The notes under the pieces were generated by a model, which had not been told where the DNA came from, ran no database searches, and saw only the letters and a list, made by a program, of their open reading frames with translations. This document shows positions 45,445 to 57,151 of a stretch of 64,000 nt of DNA, in pieces. The DNA is taken from NCBI GenBank assembly GCA_029532415.1, contig JAQOTA010000053.1, forward strand, positions 1,550,001 to 1,614,000. The letters run 5' to 3'. This DNA comes from Marasmius tenuissimus. Taxonomy: Eukaryota > Basidiomycota > Agaricomycetes > Agaricales > Marasmiaceae. A program made the translations under genes and the position numbers. How positions within the stretch are numbered: the first letter of the stretch is position 1; every line of letters begins with the position of its first letter.

Positions 45445-45741
45445 TCAATACATATTGCGGACCTCTATGTACTCTTCTATATTCTATCCTACTGGGACCA
45501 TGATCAGCGTGCACTATACCCACTGTTTGCCACCGCAGAACGAAGTTCAGATTCCCTACCGGCACCGGTTATCTGAGTTTCCGGTGAACGAGTTGACAGA
45601 ACCCTTTCTTGGAATTCATGACGAACTCTGTGGCTCAAAATGAACGAATAATGACCTATGTGCACTGGAAAAGGAGTGGGCCAGTGGGCCACCGGGCACA
45701 AGGAAACCGGAAGGAGTTGCGCGCGGGCTCTGGCTGCGCAA

Positions 45742-45749
45742 TGACGTCA
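45742..45749. promoter_or_regulatory. CRE/ATF palindrome upstream of CsbD-1
   Basis: A perfect TGACGTCA palindrome lies about 490 bp upstream of the CsbD-1 start. The same 8-mer occurs 238-245 bp upstream of CsbD-2. It is the known binding site of bZIP factors of the ATF/CREB type. The TBC gene ends before it. Confidence 0.4.
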
Positions 45750-46146
45750 CGCGTATCCCGACGCGTCCTCCCGGCCGCATGAGGCTCACAACCTGCAAGT
45801 TTCTCGTGATAATCCGATACTCACTGATTACCTTGCTCTACAAACGGCTTGCGTAGACTACTATTGGGATATCACAGGCTACAAGGCGTATCTGACAATT
45901 TCCCAAGCAGTTGCTGAGGTCGAGTTGAAATTTCCGGCAAGCTCGTGCAAGGACCTCGCGCCACAATGAACTCAGACGTCATAATCCGTCGATACTTCGG
46001 TGAGACGGATCACCACAATGGCAACCAAATGGCAACAGTCAAATAATATTCCAGTCATATTCGACTTGCATCATTTCACTCCACGATTTGTCCATTCTAC
46101 TTACTAGCTCCTGAGTCGAGTACTGCGTCATAGCCAAAGGAATAGG

Positions 46147-46153
46147 TATAAAA
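46147..46153 (+). promoter_or_regulatory. TATA box of CsbD-1
   Basis: TATAAAA at 93 bp upstream of the ATG, followed by an A/C-rich leader typical of highly expressed fungal genes. Confidence 0.6.
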
Positions 46154-46239
46154 GCCAGGATCATCTGGCTAGAAAGAGTATCAATCAACTCACAAACAAC
46201 CCACACTCACATTCACAACCACCCTTACGAACTACCATC

Positions 46240-46682
46240 ATGTCTTCCAACAACAACTTCTCTGAGCCCAAGTGAGCTCTAAGTCCTCCTTCTCGTTGAT
46301 AGGTCGATGCTAACCAGAGGCTGCCAATCATCAGCAAGACCACCGGTCAATACCACTCCGTGAAGGGCAACGTCGTCGAGACCATCGGCAACGTCACCGG
46401 CGCTGAGTCCTGGCAAACCAGCGGCAAGCAGGAACACGCCTCAGGAGAGGCTGAGTACGACGCTGCTCGCGCCAAGGGCTATGCTGAGGGAACCAAGGAC
46501 CGAGTCGGCGGATACAAGGACTCCGTCGTCGGTGCTGTTACTGGAGACAAGTCCCAGCAGGCGAAAGGTGAGATGATGGATCCTCTTTAGGGTGTACAGG
46601 AGTAGTTTGCTGACTCTCGATTGCAGGAAATGTTCGCCACGATCAGGGCGAGGCCCAGCAGGACATCAACCGTCGTGCATAG
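46240..46682 (+). CDS. CsbD-like stress protein (CsbD-1)
   Basis: Start [11 protein letters not shown] at 46240; TAG at 46680-46682; three exons, about 95 residues. The middle exon encodes [40 protein letters not shown] and [19 protein letters not shown], and the last encodes [17 protein letters not shown]. The repeated KG-x-V-x-E-x-x-G and K-D-S-V-x-G-A-V-T-G-D units are those of the CsbD family of small hydrophilic proteins. They were first known as sigma-B stress proteins in bacteria and are abundant in basidiomycetes; the molecular function is not established. A paralogue with the same three-exon layout lies at 54401-54879. Confidence 0.9.
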
Positions 46683-47706
46683 ATGATTTTGTCACGAACC
46701 CGATCTTCGACCATGGATGGAATATTGTAAAGCCTAAGCAATAATCTTGTAACCTGTACAAGTAAACAACGACACGATTTTTTGACGAAAGCAACCACTA
46801 TCAGTGTGATAGACCAATGTTAAGAGGGACTCACCTGATTCTCTTTACCTGAAGTCCAACTGGTGCTCACGAGCTAGAACAAAAGGCGCGGTTTGGACGT
46901 ATCTGAGAAGCGACCGCGGCATTCTGAATGTAAGCATCGAGGACAAAGACAAGCTAGAGGCCAGTAATGTCGATGAGGCAGAAAGCGACGGTACTGAATT
47001 CATTGCAGGGTCCCAGACAATGAATTTCGGGTTTCTCCGTGAACCTTTGAACATAGTTGTTAGACTTTTTGATGAAACTTCCGATTTGCAGTGGGCGCAA
47101 TCTTTATATAACCAGGTAAGCCCAACACAGTTTCTGTATCGTTCCAGGGCAGCTTGAAGCGCATATAAGGGGCCTTGCACAAAGTATCAATCAGTGGGGC
47201 TTCCCGCGAGCCACGCCGGCGGTGTCTCACTGAAGGAATTGTACCTAGCTGTAGAATCAGAATCACAGATTGAATGAAGCGAAAGTCCAGATCAGTGATG
47301 GGCAAAATTCTTGAACTCGCGCCAAGATTTTCGTAGCATACGAGAGGGGTGAGTCGTCCTTACTACTGCACAGAGTACCGAAGGCTTTTAGCGACTTGCA
47401 AGCGACCTCGTAAAATGCTGCCTCGTGGAAGCTGAGAAGGATCAGAGTGGCCACCACGATGGTCACCGGTCACTACTGCGGAGAAACTCGCTGACTGTGA
47501 GAATGCATCAACGATGAGCGCTACGTTTTGACGTTGCACAGGATCTGTCAGGATACAATTCTCCTCCCGGCGCGTTACATTCTTGCCCTTTGAGATCGAA
47601 GACCGAAGACTGGTCGGCTACAGGGATAGGAGCTACGATGGTCCTATATAACTCGCGGTCTTTCCTTTTTACGACTCAAGACACCCTGCCCCCCCTTTCA
47701 TGAACG
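46683..47706. other. intergenic region, possible unrecognised minus-strand segments
   Basis: Minus-strand open frames across 46845-47466 have hydrophobic stretches (for example VVATLILLSF near 47455) and could belong to a small membrane protein. No family is recognisable and splicing is unclear, so no gene is called. The right end holds the promoter of the Zn2Cys6 gene. Confidence 0.3.
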
Positions 47707-50154
47707 ATGACAGGTCAAATTTCCAATCAGTCTACTACCAGTGCCACTGAGAAGACCGCACCCCAAAAGTTCATTTTCAAGCAGCCATCACAACATCTAC
47801 GCAGAGGGAAGGCTTGTCTTTGCTGCAGGTAAGTGTAGATTAAATTGAGTTAATAAATCGGAATTGTGCTCATCAAAACTTTCGCAGACTGCACAAAATC
47901 GTAAGAGGGCGTTACTACCTCGGTTTTCTGTCGAAAGTTCTTAGCCATCCTTCCAGAAATGTGATGGGGCAAAACCTGTGTGTGGGCCTTGCCTACGTGC
48001 ACCCAAGGAAACAGAATGCTCCTATACGGATCACCCGACAAGAACCAAGATCCTCGAGCAAAGCGTTGCTCGTCTTCAAGCTCGTGTCCGGGAGCTAGAG
48101 GCCTCTGGTGGTGGCAATTCTTCCAACTCATCGTCAGAGGGAGAACAAGTCGAGGCTGTCAACATTTCGCCAAGTTTTTCACCTCATATTCCTGAGGTTG
48201 AACCATCCTTTACGAGGTCAGACTCGGCATTCGACATACGTACGCACTTTGCCAGGATGTGTGTAGCACCTCCGTACTGATGTGCCTTATTACAGACTCC
48301 TTCAATGCCTATGGAGACATTTTCAACACGGGATTCGATACGATGTCATTAGAAGTACCACCAGTGAGTGAGGTTCAGTAAGTAGGATGTATTGATCTTA
48401 TCTTCCATCGTAGGAACCCTCTCCGTCCGTTATTGAAGCCTTGTGAGTCTCGTTCGATGTCATCCTACATGGGCCAAGTTTTAATAACCTACGAAGGCTC
48501 GATAACTTCCTCCCTCACGCGATCCACTTTGGATTCTTCCTCCACCCCTACCGTTTCCGAACCTCCGCCCTCCTTCTGCTTCCCTTCGGCGATTCCAACC
48601 GCCCTGCACCCGCCCTCTTAACCGCCGCGTATCTCTGGGGCATCCATCTCTCGCAAGACCAACTCTTTAAATCATACGAACCCATCTTCCTCCAACGCGC
48701 TCTCAACCACATCTCCATTTCATCATCTTCAGCCGACTACGACAACGCGTACGCCCCAACCCGAATCATCCATACCATTCAAGCCCAAGTCCTGCTCTCC
48801 ACCTACTTTTTCCGCACCAACCGCTTCCTAGAAGCCGACATCCACATCAACAGCGCAATATCGCTATGTCTTTCGAGTGGGCTTCACAAGCTACGCTCGC
48901 AGACGTATACTCCTACAGTGCTAGGGGTATTTGGAGGGCGAGAGGCGTATCTTGGTCCTCCACGAGATTTCATCGAAGAAGGGGAGCGGATAGGCGCATT
49001 TTGGACGGTGTTTTCGGTGCAGAGGTGTTTGACGGTGGCTTTGGGGACTTCGTCGGCGTCGTTTGGTATGTTGGAGGATCCGGATACGCAGATCGATACG
49101 CCGTGGCCGTTGGGTATCGAGGAATACGAGAAGGTGAGTGCTTTGCGCGTTGTGATGGTTCAGGTTTTTGAACGAGATGATAGGGAAACTATAGTCCGGA
49201 GAGCAATGGGTTCCGCACGATCGATGTGTTTGTTCGGGGAGAAAGTGCTGATACGTATTTGAACATGCCGGCGTATTTCAAGGGCGTCGTGTTGTTGCAG
49301 AAGGCATTTTGTCTGTGTCGGAGATTTAGAGCTGGTAAGCCGCACCCCTTTCCAGTCGTTTACAGGTATTCAAGGACCTTGACTGGCAGGATTGGCATCC
49401 AGCGAACTCGACGCCTTCACAGCCAAATGTAACGCCCTAGAACGTTCCATCAGTCGATTCCAAGCTACACTCCCACCTCTCGATGACGACTCCCTTGGTC
49501 TCGGCCACGACAACAGCCCCGGGGATGGGAGTCAAGGTTCTCGTCCAACCTCTTCCTCTCCTAGTATGACTGAGAGCCAACGCCAAACGCTCGCCCTCAC
49601 TTACGCACTGACGACATGTGCTTACCTCAAGATCCAGACTATATTTTTTCACTGCGGAAGTCTCCATGCTCGTACCCGCGCTCTCGCAGTCGCACACAGC
49701 ATAACGCAGATAATTCAGAATAACCTTCGTCCTGGGAATACTTATCTCATTCCGATATTGGGAACGATTGTTTTGGTCGCGTGTCAGACGTTCGCGGACG
49801 AGTTGGAGAGGATGAAGAATGGGAGTAAAGGCCAAGGGGAGGTGTTGGGGTTGGGGTTGCAGGGGCTCATGCAGTTGAATTTGGGAGCGTTGTCGGCTGA
49901 GCAGGAGAGAGATAAGATGGGGTTGGAGGAGACGGTTAGAGCGGCGTTGGAGGCTGGGTTCAATGCGATGAGGCTGTTGGCGGCTAAGTGCCCCTTGGCT
50001 GGTGGGTCTTTTCTTCCCGTTTTTGCGTTCAGAATATGGAGCTTGGAGCTGATAGTTCCGTTTAGAGTATCAATTCAAGAAGTTTCAGGATGTGTACAAG
50101 TATACTGGGACTTCTAGGGCGAATCAGGATTGTTGTCATCCTGGTCAAGTGTAA
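47707..50154 (+). CDS. Zn2Cys6 fungal transcription factor
   Basis: ATG at 47707 and TAA at 50152-50154. Two introns interrupt the zinc cluster. Joined, it reads CLCCRLHKIKCDGAKPVCGP followed by C and then the sixth Cys in KETEC, the C6 pattern CX2CX6C...CX2CX6-8C. Next come a linker and the coiled segment ILEQSVARLQARVRELE, a Ser-rich stretch, and the fungal-specific regulatory domain (LLTAAYLWGIHLSQDQLF, RFLEADIHINSAISLCLSSG and GAFWTVFSVQRCLTVALGT). It is a nuclear DNA-binding regulator; targets are unknown. It is not next to the terpenoid genes, so it cannot be assigned as their regulator. Several exons; the last joins near 50000-50060 are approximate. Confidence 0.9.
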
Positions 50155-50807
50155 TCGGGGTCAGCAGCATCAAGCTCGTGAATTAGCTGCGCATGGCGCG
50201 GAGATTATTTGAGTGTTCTTATCATCGTTTATTCACCATCGCTACAAATACTGGTAGTGGACGTCTTATTTGAGAGGTTACATTATTGATTCACGGACAG
50301 TCTATTTGTAACAACCGCTGAGTCCGACGAGCGGGACTGTTTGATTTAATGACAATGTCGGACATCCTCTTTACAGCTATGTCTACATAGATGTCCGAAG
50401 TATTGATGCGTTTGTTAATGCACTCTTCACTACAGCCTCTTGAATTATCATCAATGCCAAACCGGCAAGTTGGTCAAATTGGTCGCAACGAATGAGTCTC
50501 CGGAAGATTGGATTTCACTCAACTACCACTGGCTACGTCTCAAACAACACAAATTCGCCGCGTGCTACAAAAGGGCTGAACTGATATGCACATGATTCGG
50601 CCGAAAGCAATACTCTGCTGTAAATTCCGAATGCACAAGCAAAAGTTCATTGTCCAAGAAAACGTAAACTTCATCGTCCGTCATAAATAAAGTCCATCAA
50701 CATCGTCTCTACGTCGAGAGTAACGTATCGAGGAGTCCAAAAAAAGTCCAAGTTCGTACGAAGTCGTATAATTAACCCACTCATAAACGGTTTCCCATCG
50801 TGTCGCT
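50155..50807. other. convergent intergenic region
   Basis: 3' flanks of the Zn2Cys6 gene and of the deacetylase meet here. No gene or RNA is seen. Confidence 0.5.
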
Positions 50808-52228
50808 TTAGCAGGTCCAGGAAGCCTAGAAGGGAGATGACGGTATGAGCTTTTTACGCTTGGAACCAGTTGAGAGGACATTTACATCGGGTTGACCAGC
50901 GGAACCAACGCTGAGATAAGGTTGCATTCCCAAGCAGTCAGCAACGGTGACGAGCTGGTATCCAGCACCCTTGAGAGTGTTGATCGTATCGGAAAGTGCG
51001 TCACTAGAAAAGGAGCAATCGGTGGGGATTAACCTAACTCCCCCGATTGAGGAGACAGAAGAACTTACACGGTTGATTCTGTGGAGGAGAAAAAGGAGAG
51101 GCACGGGTTCGGTTAGATTTTGACTGGACATCTACGAAACGGATCGATGACGTACGATGAACTTCGTGGTTGAGCGTGAGGACGTTGATCGGCTTGCTCG
51201 CTACCAGGTTTGGTAGTTCTGTCTGATCTGGTTGGCGTCAGCGCCAGCGGAGTCGGCAGAGCTGTGAGAGGAGAACAGAGATCAGATTTCAGGCAACGAA
51301 TCCAATCCAGTGAAATCAACGTACTCAAAGTCCCAAAGGACGAGAGCCTGGTTTTGTTCCGAAGCGACTTGCTCAACGACGTCGTTGTACTCGCCGTAAG
51401 CTGGAGACAAATCTTCAATCCAGTAGGAACGGCTACGATACGACAAGGGACTTACGAGGTCTAGTGAACGCGACCTTAGCACCCGTTATCTTCTCAATGG
51501 CGTCTAAGACCCGAAAACGTTAGTCCACGAGTAAACCAGATTCTCTGTGGCGAGAATACTGACCCTGACTACGCGTAAATTCTGAAGTGACTAAGAGATT
51601 CGCGGATAACACCCGAGTAAGTCTGACGGCTAATGGAAAACATCATCCAACTCACTTTGATCCTTGGAAAGCGAATTGAGATGCGCGTGAGCCCAGGTGT
51701 GCGAAGCGATCTGATGACCCTTAGCGTAGGTTCGCTGAACGCGACCAACTTCGGCCTCGTTATAAATACAGTCCCCTAGATGCAATTAGTTGTTGTGGAG
51801 CTTCGTCCGAAGAGGGGGAAGCATACAATTTTGCCCGTCTAATAATAGATATGTTGAGTCCTTTGAACCGATGGGGAGATTGTGAAAACACTATGAACGT
51901 ACTGAGGAAGAAGGTTCCCTTGGCCTGATTCGCGTCGAGCATGTCGGCAATCTGGTCCCTGAAGTGGCATCGAGTATTTAGCTCCCTCTATACTTGCAAG
52001 CGAACGAGATAATAGCTCACATCCACTGGTATGGTCCATCATCCTAGATTCAAGAAACTGTCGTCAGCACGAGGTAAGAAACGAGAGATGTCGAACGCGT
52101 ACAAAGGTGAGGGCTGCCGTGTTCGGCGTGGCACACTGGGTGATGACCTGTGCCACGCCGCGACCATGAAGTTGCATGGGGTGAGCAGCGACGATGGCGG
52201 CGAGAGAAAGGATGGCGACTGCGAGCAT
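50808..52228 (-). CDS. secreted polysaccharide (chitin) deacetylase, NodB domain
   Basis: Start MLAVAILSLAAIVAAHPMQL at 52228, a clear signal peptide; stop TAA at 50810-50808. About eight exons. After an intron the first motif reads LTFDDGPYQWM; then MLDANQAKGTFFL, ASHTWAHAHLNSLS (HxxxH metal ligands), YGEYNDVVEQVASEQNQALV followed by LWDFEYVDF, and YQLVTVADCLGMQPYLSVG. A last intron (GTAAAT...TTCTAG) joins GQPD to ASWTC and the stop. The catalytic Asp pair and metal-binding His residues are present. It removes acetyl groups from chitin or related polymers in the wall or the medium. It is smaller than, and distinct from, the deacetylase at 57152-59095, and carries no GPI-type tail. Confidence 0.9.
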
Positions 52229-52709
52229 GGCTGGGGAGATCTCACGGGGAAAGAAGGAGAACTGGAGTGGGTGAAGGGCATCTATGCATCCTGGAGGCTT
52301 TTATAACGCGCTGCTTCCCCTAAAGGACATAGTACGCGCCCAGCATCGCACGCGTTGAGAGCCCGGATCAATTGGTATGTCTCTAATAATGCAAATGCAC
52401 TGGAATAAGACACAACACTGACACTGAACATAACACCACGCGAATATCGGAGACAACAGGCCGTAGAAGGCCGTTCTTTTGGGGCGAAGGCGTTCGCCTC
52501 GATCTTGAAGGTTCGGATCGTTAACGGGCCAAGCTCCAACAAGTGTGTCAAGTTGAAAGGGGTTGCGAGCCGCATGAATTCCGTCTGTCAGCTCGTATGT
52601 ACAGTTTGCAGATTCTAAAATATCCCCTATGAGCCTGATTCCTGACAAGATATATTAAAAAAGAGGTCGCACGAGAGGAAAGGGTGACAATGCAAGGCCG
52701 AACACCCTG

Positions 52710-53086
52710 CTAACGATTATTCTTTTCCAACAAATCCTTCGCTTCATTGATTTTGCTAGCCAGATAGGGTGACCCTCCGCGATCAGGGTGATTTGCAAGC
52801 ATTATCTGCCTGTGCGCATCTTTCAACTTTAATCGGATTTGTGGGCCATCTCTGGGGAAATGCAGTACAAATAATCAGCAAAAGGGGAATATTGCCGGGA
52901 ATCCTTACAGGAAGTGGGTGCTCACTTCAGACCGAGTATAGCCAAAGCCTCCTTACGGTCCATTTTGGCCTTGAATCCTCCCTTCGCCCATTGTTCAGCA
53001 GCGCCCTTTCCGGCTTGACGAAGCAAGTGTCTGCCGACAAGTGCAGCAGCAATGGCACCGACTCCAACGACAACTGGTGTGGCCAT
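52710..53086 (-). CDS. PAM18: Pam18/Tim14 J-protein of the mitochondrial import motor
   Basis: Start [20 protein letters not shown] at 53086; TAG at 52712-52710; one main intron. A single N-terminal membrane helix is followed by [18 protein letters not shown] and, after the intron, [38 protein letters not shown]. The HPD motif of J domains is present, and the total of about 110 residues is usual for Tim14. It sits in the inner mitochondrial membrane and stimulates mtHsp70 during protein import. Confidence 0.94.
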
Positions 53087-54155
53087 GGTCACTGTTCGAG
53101 GTAAAGGAAAGCGAGGAGCATGTGACGCGGACCGTTGAATGTGACTCGGCTTACTCGGTCAACTCGCTTTGGACTCTAACCCGACATCCAATTCGTTGGA
53201 ATGCAGGTCCTCAAATCGTCCCTCCTCTGGGCACAAATTGTTCATTCATTCGGTCTTTTTAGGTACGAAATACTGTGGATCATTGTTTCCGGTTTTGAAA
53301 ATCTCACAATCATCCCAAGACAGTACTTGTATCTAAGCTCAGTGGCAGATTGAATTCAAGAACGACATATCATGACCATGACATTCGGTTTTTCTATTGG
53401 CATTACCCATTGTGACTGGCCAGCCAACGATGGAGATGACATTCGAGAACCGGAGACCTCCCAACTATGTATATAGAAGCTCATCTCATGCCATACTGGA
53501 CTTGTCGCTAGACGTTGTCTCTGTGATTGATTATGCAGGAGTCCCAGTAGCCTACTGCACGGTCTAGACTCTATTGCACCATGTTCATAGTCTCTATCAC
53601 AGGCAGCACCGCTCGGTCTCTCCTTCGATAGCCCTCCTTGCCGTCCTGCTTGAGAGTCGACCTCAGTCGGATTTTCTATTGCCTCGACAGCGCCGCCTGT
53701 GAGACTGTCAGTCTCCAGTCAGCGTAACCTTCTTTCATTGCAGTTGCTGAAAGGATTTCGACTCGGGTTCTCTAGAGGAACCAGTTACCAGGGGCATTTA
53801 AGATTCAGGTTCGTACAAACTACGGTCCTCGAGAACCACAAGGTTCTATGACGCAAAAATGTCAGCGATATCACTCGGTAGTGGCGTTCTGTGGCGTTAT
53901 GACGAAGGACAAGAAGTTTGTACCCTCTCCGCAGTCGTTTCATTTCAGGCTACTCGTTATCCCGCAAGTGCACCCACTATCACCCATACCCCAATATGAA
54001 GGCGAGTTTTTGGGCACTAAGACATCTCACATAGACTCAAGGCAGCCGGGTACGCTGACCGAACCACGCAAACGGTATCTGACCCTTGTATACGAGACTC
54101 AAGCTCAACCAACACCCACAATCTGAACTCGTCCTCTCACTGTCGCGTTGCGACG
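53087..54155. other. intergenic region, no gene seen
   Basis: It lies between Pam18 and the CsbD-2 promoter. Open frames near 53848-54126 on the plus strand have no recognisable features. Confidence 0.4.
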
Positions 54156-54163
54156 TGACGTCA
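54156..54163. promoter_or_regulatory. CRE/ATF palindrome upstream of CsbD-2
   Basis: A perfect TGACGTCA, 238-245 bp upstream of the ATG at 54401, the same 8-mer as at 45742-45749 upstream of CsbD-1. Confidence 0.45.
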
Positions 54164-54304
54164 TGGTAGCTCTTGGACTCCTCCCACTCACGAAAGCTTA
54201 GCGCTTAGCCATCCAAGTCCAACCAAGTCGACTCCTCAAGTTCATTGAAGTCATGGGTGTGTGCATCATGACACCATCGAATTTTTCTGCCTTGCAGGTT
54301 TCCC

Positions 54305-54312
54305 TATATAAG
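54305..54312 (+). promoter_or_regulatory. TATA box of CsbD-2
   Basis: TATATAAG, 96 bp upstream of the ATG, almost the same distance as in CsbD-1 (93 bp), with a similar A/C-rich leader. Confidence 0.6.
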
Positions 54313-54400
54313 GACCGGGACTAATCGTCGAATCTCATAACTCGACTCACATCAACTCTTCACAAAGACTCAAACCTCTCAAACCAACCTTACGATCACA

Positions 54401-54879
54401 ATGTCTCCTTCCAACACCTTCTCCAACACTACTGCCTCTAACACTACTCCTAACACGTTTTCCGGCGAGCCAAGGTTTGTTCAAGGTTCAACTTCCGCAT
54501 GGGATGCCTCTGACGATAACCCAACAGCAAGCGCTCTGGTCAATTGCACTCCGCCAAGGGCGACGTGAAAGAGACCGTCGGTGGAATGGTCGGTGCGCAC
54601 GGCATGCAACAGCGCGGCCAGGAGGAGCATGCCCGTGGCAAGGCAGAATACGATGCTGCCCGCACCCAAGGCCTCGCCCAGGGTACCCAGAACCAAGTCG
54701 GTGGCAAGAAGGACTCCGTCGTTGGCGCTGTGACCGGAGACAGGACTCAACAGGCCGCAGGCAAGTCTTCCTTTCCCCCCGTAGTCGTAGGAGCTCGCAG
54801 CTGACTCGTGGTGAATTCTGCAGGCAATGCTAGGCAGGAACACGGCCACATGCAACAGAACATGAACCGCCACGTCTAA
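54401..54879 (+). CDS. CsbD-like stress protein (CsbD-2)
   Basis: Start MSPSNTFSNTTASNTTPNTF at 54401; TAA at 54877-54879; three exons, about 105 residues. The middle exon encodes SAKGDVKETVGGMVGAHGMQ, GKAEYDAARTQGLAQGTQNQ and [19 protein letters not shown], and the last encodes NARQEHGHMQQNMNRHV. Intron positions and the [11 protein letters not shown] core match CsbD-1, so the two are paralogues. The N-terminal Asn/Thr-rich leader is longer here. Hydrophilic, Gln/Gly/His-rich and probably unstructured; a role in stress or desiccation tolerance is a family inference. Confidence 0.9.
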
Positions 54880-55572
54880 ATTCGCGATACCAGCTCATGG
54901 ACTACCGGTACTAGTACTCCAAGGATGTATTATTTAGTAAATCGGACAGAATGTAATTGTATGACCCCGTATTCTTTTTTTTTTTGGTTGGATAGAGGTC
55001 AGGAAATGGCCCGTACCACTTGGAGATAAGTCTGCGACGTCGGAGATGAACACCGAGAGGACGAAGACTTGCCTCTCTTGCCTCTAGTTGCACTGTAAAA
55101 CCGAACACCAGCCACTTAATCATCGAGTCGACCCATCCAGCAACATTTGGATAAAAAGACAAACTGACCCCCGAAAACGGCGCATTTTTCGAGCCCTGGG
55201 TATCAAATGAGCGCCGATAGCCACGGAAATATGAATTCGTAACGTCCTCACAGTTGTCAGTACCGAACTGGCCAGCTGGGCGCTCAAAGATGAACTTGGA
55301 GGTGGGTCTGAGTCTCCATTGGGCCAGTGGCGAGAAAACAAGAGGCCGATGAACACACAATTGAAATTGAAGACAGTGATTGTGGTAGATTTACGGGAAC
55401 GATCGCGATGCCCATGTTAGTCGTAAGTACAAGGAAAAAATTGGATGTGGCTTGAATATCGTCGAGTATGGGCGCGATCGGTTCGTCCGCAAATTGCCGA
55501 GGCCGACCTATTCCCGACTACCATGACCCTTACCTCACTCCCACCATTCAGCCTTGCTTCTGCTCGTAATCC
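54880..55572. other. intergenic region with an unassigned minus-strand open frame
   Basis: A minus-strand frame of about 149 codons (55360-54911) runs through this gap. It includes a T-rich tract (54976-54986) on the plus strand that yields poly-Lys. No motif is recognised. It may be noise in a 3' flank. Confidence 0.35.
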
Positions 55573-56724
55573 ATGAATTTCCCCATAATCCCCTTCGTAT
55601 TGGCATCCCTGCTTGGAATTCACGGAATACGCAAGAAGTCGCTCTCACCAAGTGGTGCAGCAACCGCGTTTCTAGTCGGGCTCTCCGTTTTTGCAGGAGA
55701 AATCAGGGTATTTGGTGTTGCGTGTGTCGTGTTTTATCTAACAGGAAGCAGGGCTACAAAATGTGAGTTTCTTTACTTGTTTCTTCTTCGTTTTTCTAAA
55801 TCGGCATGTAGACGGAAAACAGCAGAAAGCCAAAATTGAAGACGGATATCATGAAGCAGGTTATCGAACGGGATGGCAAGTTCTGAGTAACGCCTTCTCA
55901 GCGGTCGTTGCGTGTCTTCTATGGAATGTCCTGTTCACTCCGAATAGCTTTCAATCGCGTATTATAGGGAGTGCAGGCGTGAGGAAGAGCCTGTACGGAG
56001 CTTTGGGTGTAACTCCAGTGGAATACGGAGACTGGTGTCCTATTGACTCCCATGTCGCGGGCGGATGGAGTCGGACATTAGTTTTTGCTGCACTGGGGTG
56101 AGTAACTGGTGCTCTTTGGGGTCTGTAATAAAAACCTGACGTTTGGTACAGTCACTTCGCGTGCTGCCTGGGCGACACCCTCGCATCCGAGCTTGGCATC
56201 CTCTCGAAATCGCGACCGATTCTTATAACCACGTTACGACCCGTGCCCCCTGGAACGAACGGTGGAATGAGCGCCACAGGAACGTTCGCATCCATAGCAG
56301 GGGGATTGATAATCGGCACGACAATGAGTCTGTGCTTGATCGCAGAGAATATTCAATGCCGAGAATCTTGGTTAGGGGTTTGTCTGAGCATGGTGGGATG
56401 GGGTGCGGTAGCTGGAGGAGTTGGTAGCTTGGTGAGCCTCCCACACCATCGTTCTGAATGGGCGGTGATAGTAACTCGGTTCACAGATAGATTCGCTTTT
56501 GGGAGCTACGATCCAACAGACACGATATAGTGAGGAGAGGAAGGCGATTTTGCAGGACGAGAGCGTGTCCAAGGGTCCCGTCAAGGTCATTAGCGGTTGG
56601 AATATTCTCACCAACAATCAGGTACGACGCTCGAAAACATGGTCGTCGATCTTCCGACTCACTCTTGTCACAGGTGAATGTCCTTTCAAGTATCTTGACC
56701 AGTCTCGGGGTAAGCCTAGCGTAG
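55573..56724 (+). CDS. TMEM19/DUF92-family integral membrane protein
   Basis: Start MNFPIIPFVLASLLGIHGIR at 55573; TAG at 56722-56724. Joined exons show KKSLSPSGAATAFLVG, FYLTGSRATK, DGYHEAGYRTGWQVLSNAFS, then GHFACCLGDTLASELGILSK, RPVPPGTNGGMSATGTFASI and GSLIDSLLGATIQQT, ending VNVLSSILTSLGVSLA. Conserved motifs of the DUF92 family (SxxGA, GYRxxxQVLSN, DTLASELG, VPPGTNGGxS, DSLLGATxQ) are all present. Plant and cyanobacterial relatives (VTE6) act as phytyl-phosphate kinases; the fungal role is unknown. Six or more membrane helices. Confidence 0.9.
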
Positions 56725-57151
56725 TCGATCATGTTTATTACTCCCGCAAGGAATCCCTTCATGGCCCTTTTCACCTTCCCACTACCGTCTCGAAGAAGTT
56801 TTCATCGTCAAGAGACAAACCTCTACTATCCGAAAGTTGCCCTCCAATCGTGAACTTGAATTTGATCTGTTCCCAATCTTCCAGCCTTGCTGATTCTACG
56901 CGTCGACGTCCTCATGTTACCCTGTGCTTGGCTTCCAAGACTTTGAACCTTCCAAGCATTTGTTGGACAAGGACGGAGCCCTTCGATCGAGTTGACTCCT
57001 GTTCAACTTGAGGGCTATAATGAACGTGAAGAGTATATCGAGTTGCAGTCTTTCCCCGTTGTTCTCCATCCCCCGGCGGTGGTGTCCACCTTCACTTAGG
57101 CCCTAAATTCTCCATTCTTTCACTGGGCTGAGACCCGATAACCTGCAAGCC

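Noticed and set aside
54544..54873. A minus-strand frame of 130 codons over CsbD-2
   Set aside because: It is the reverse-frame shadow of the CsbD-2 exons, which match a known family on the plus strand.
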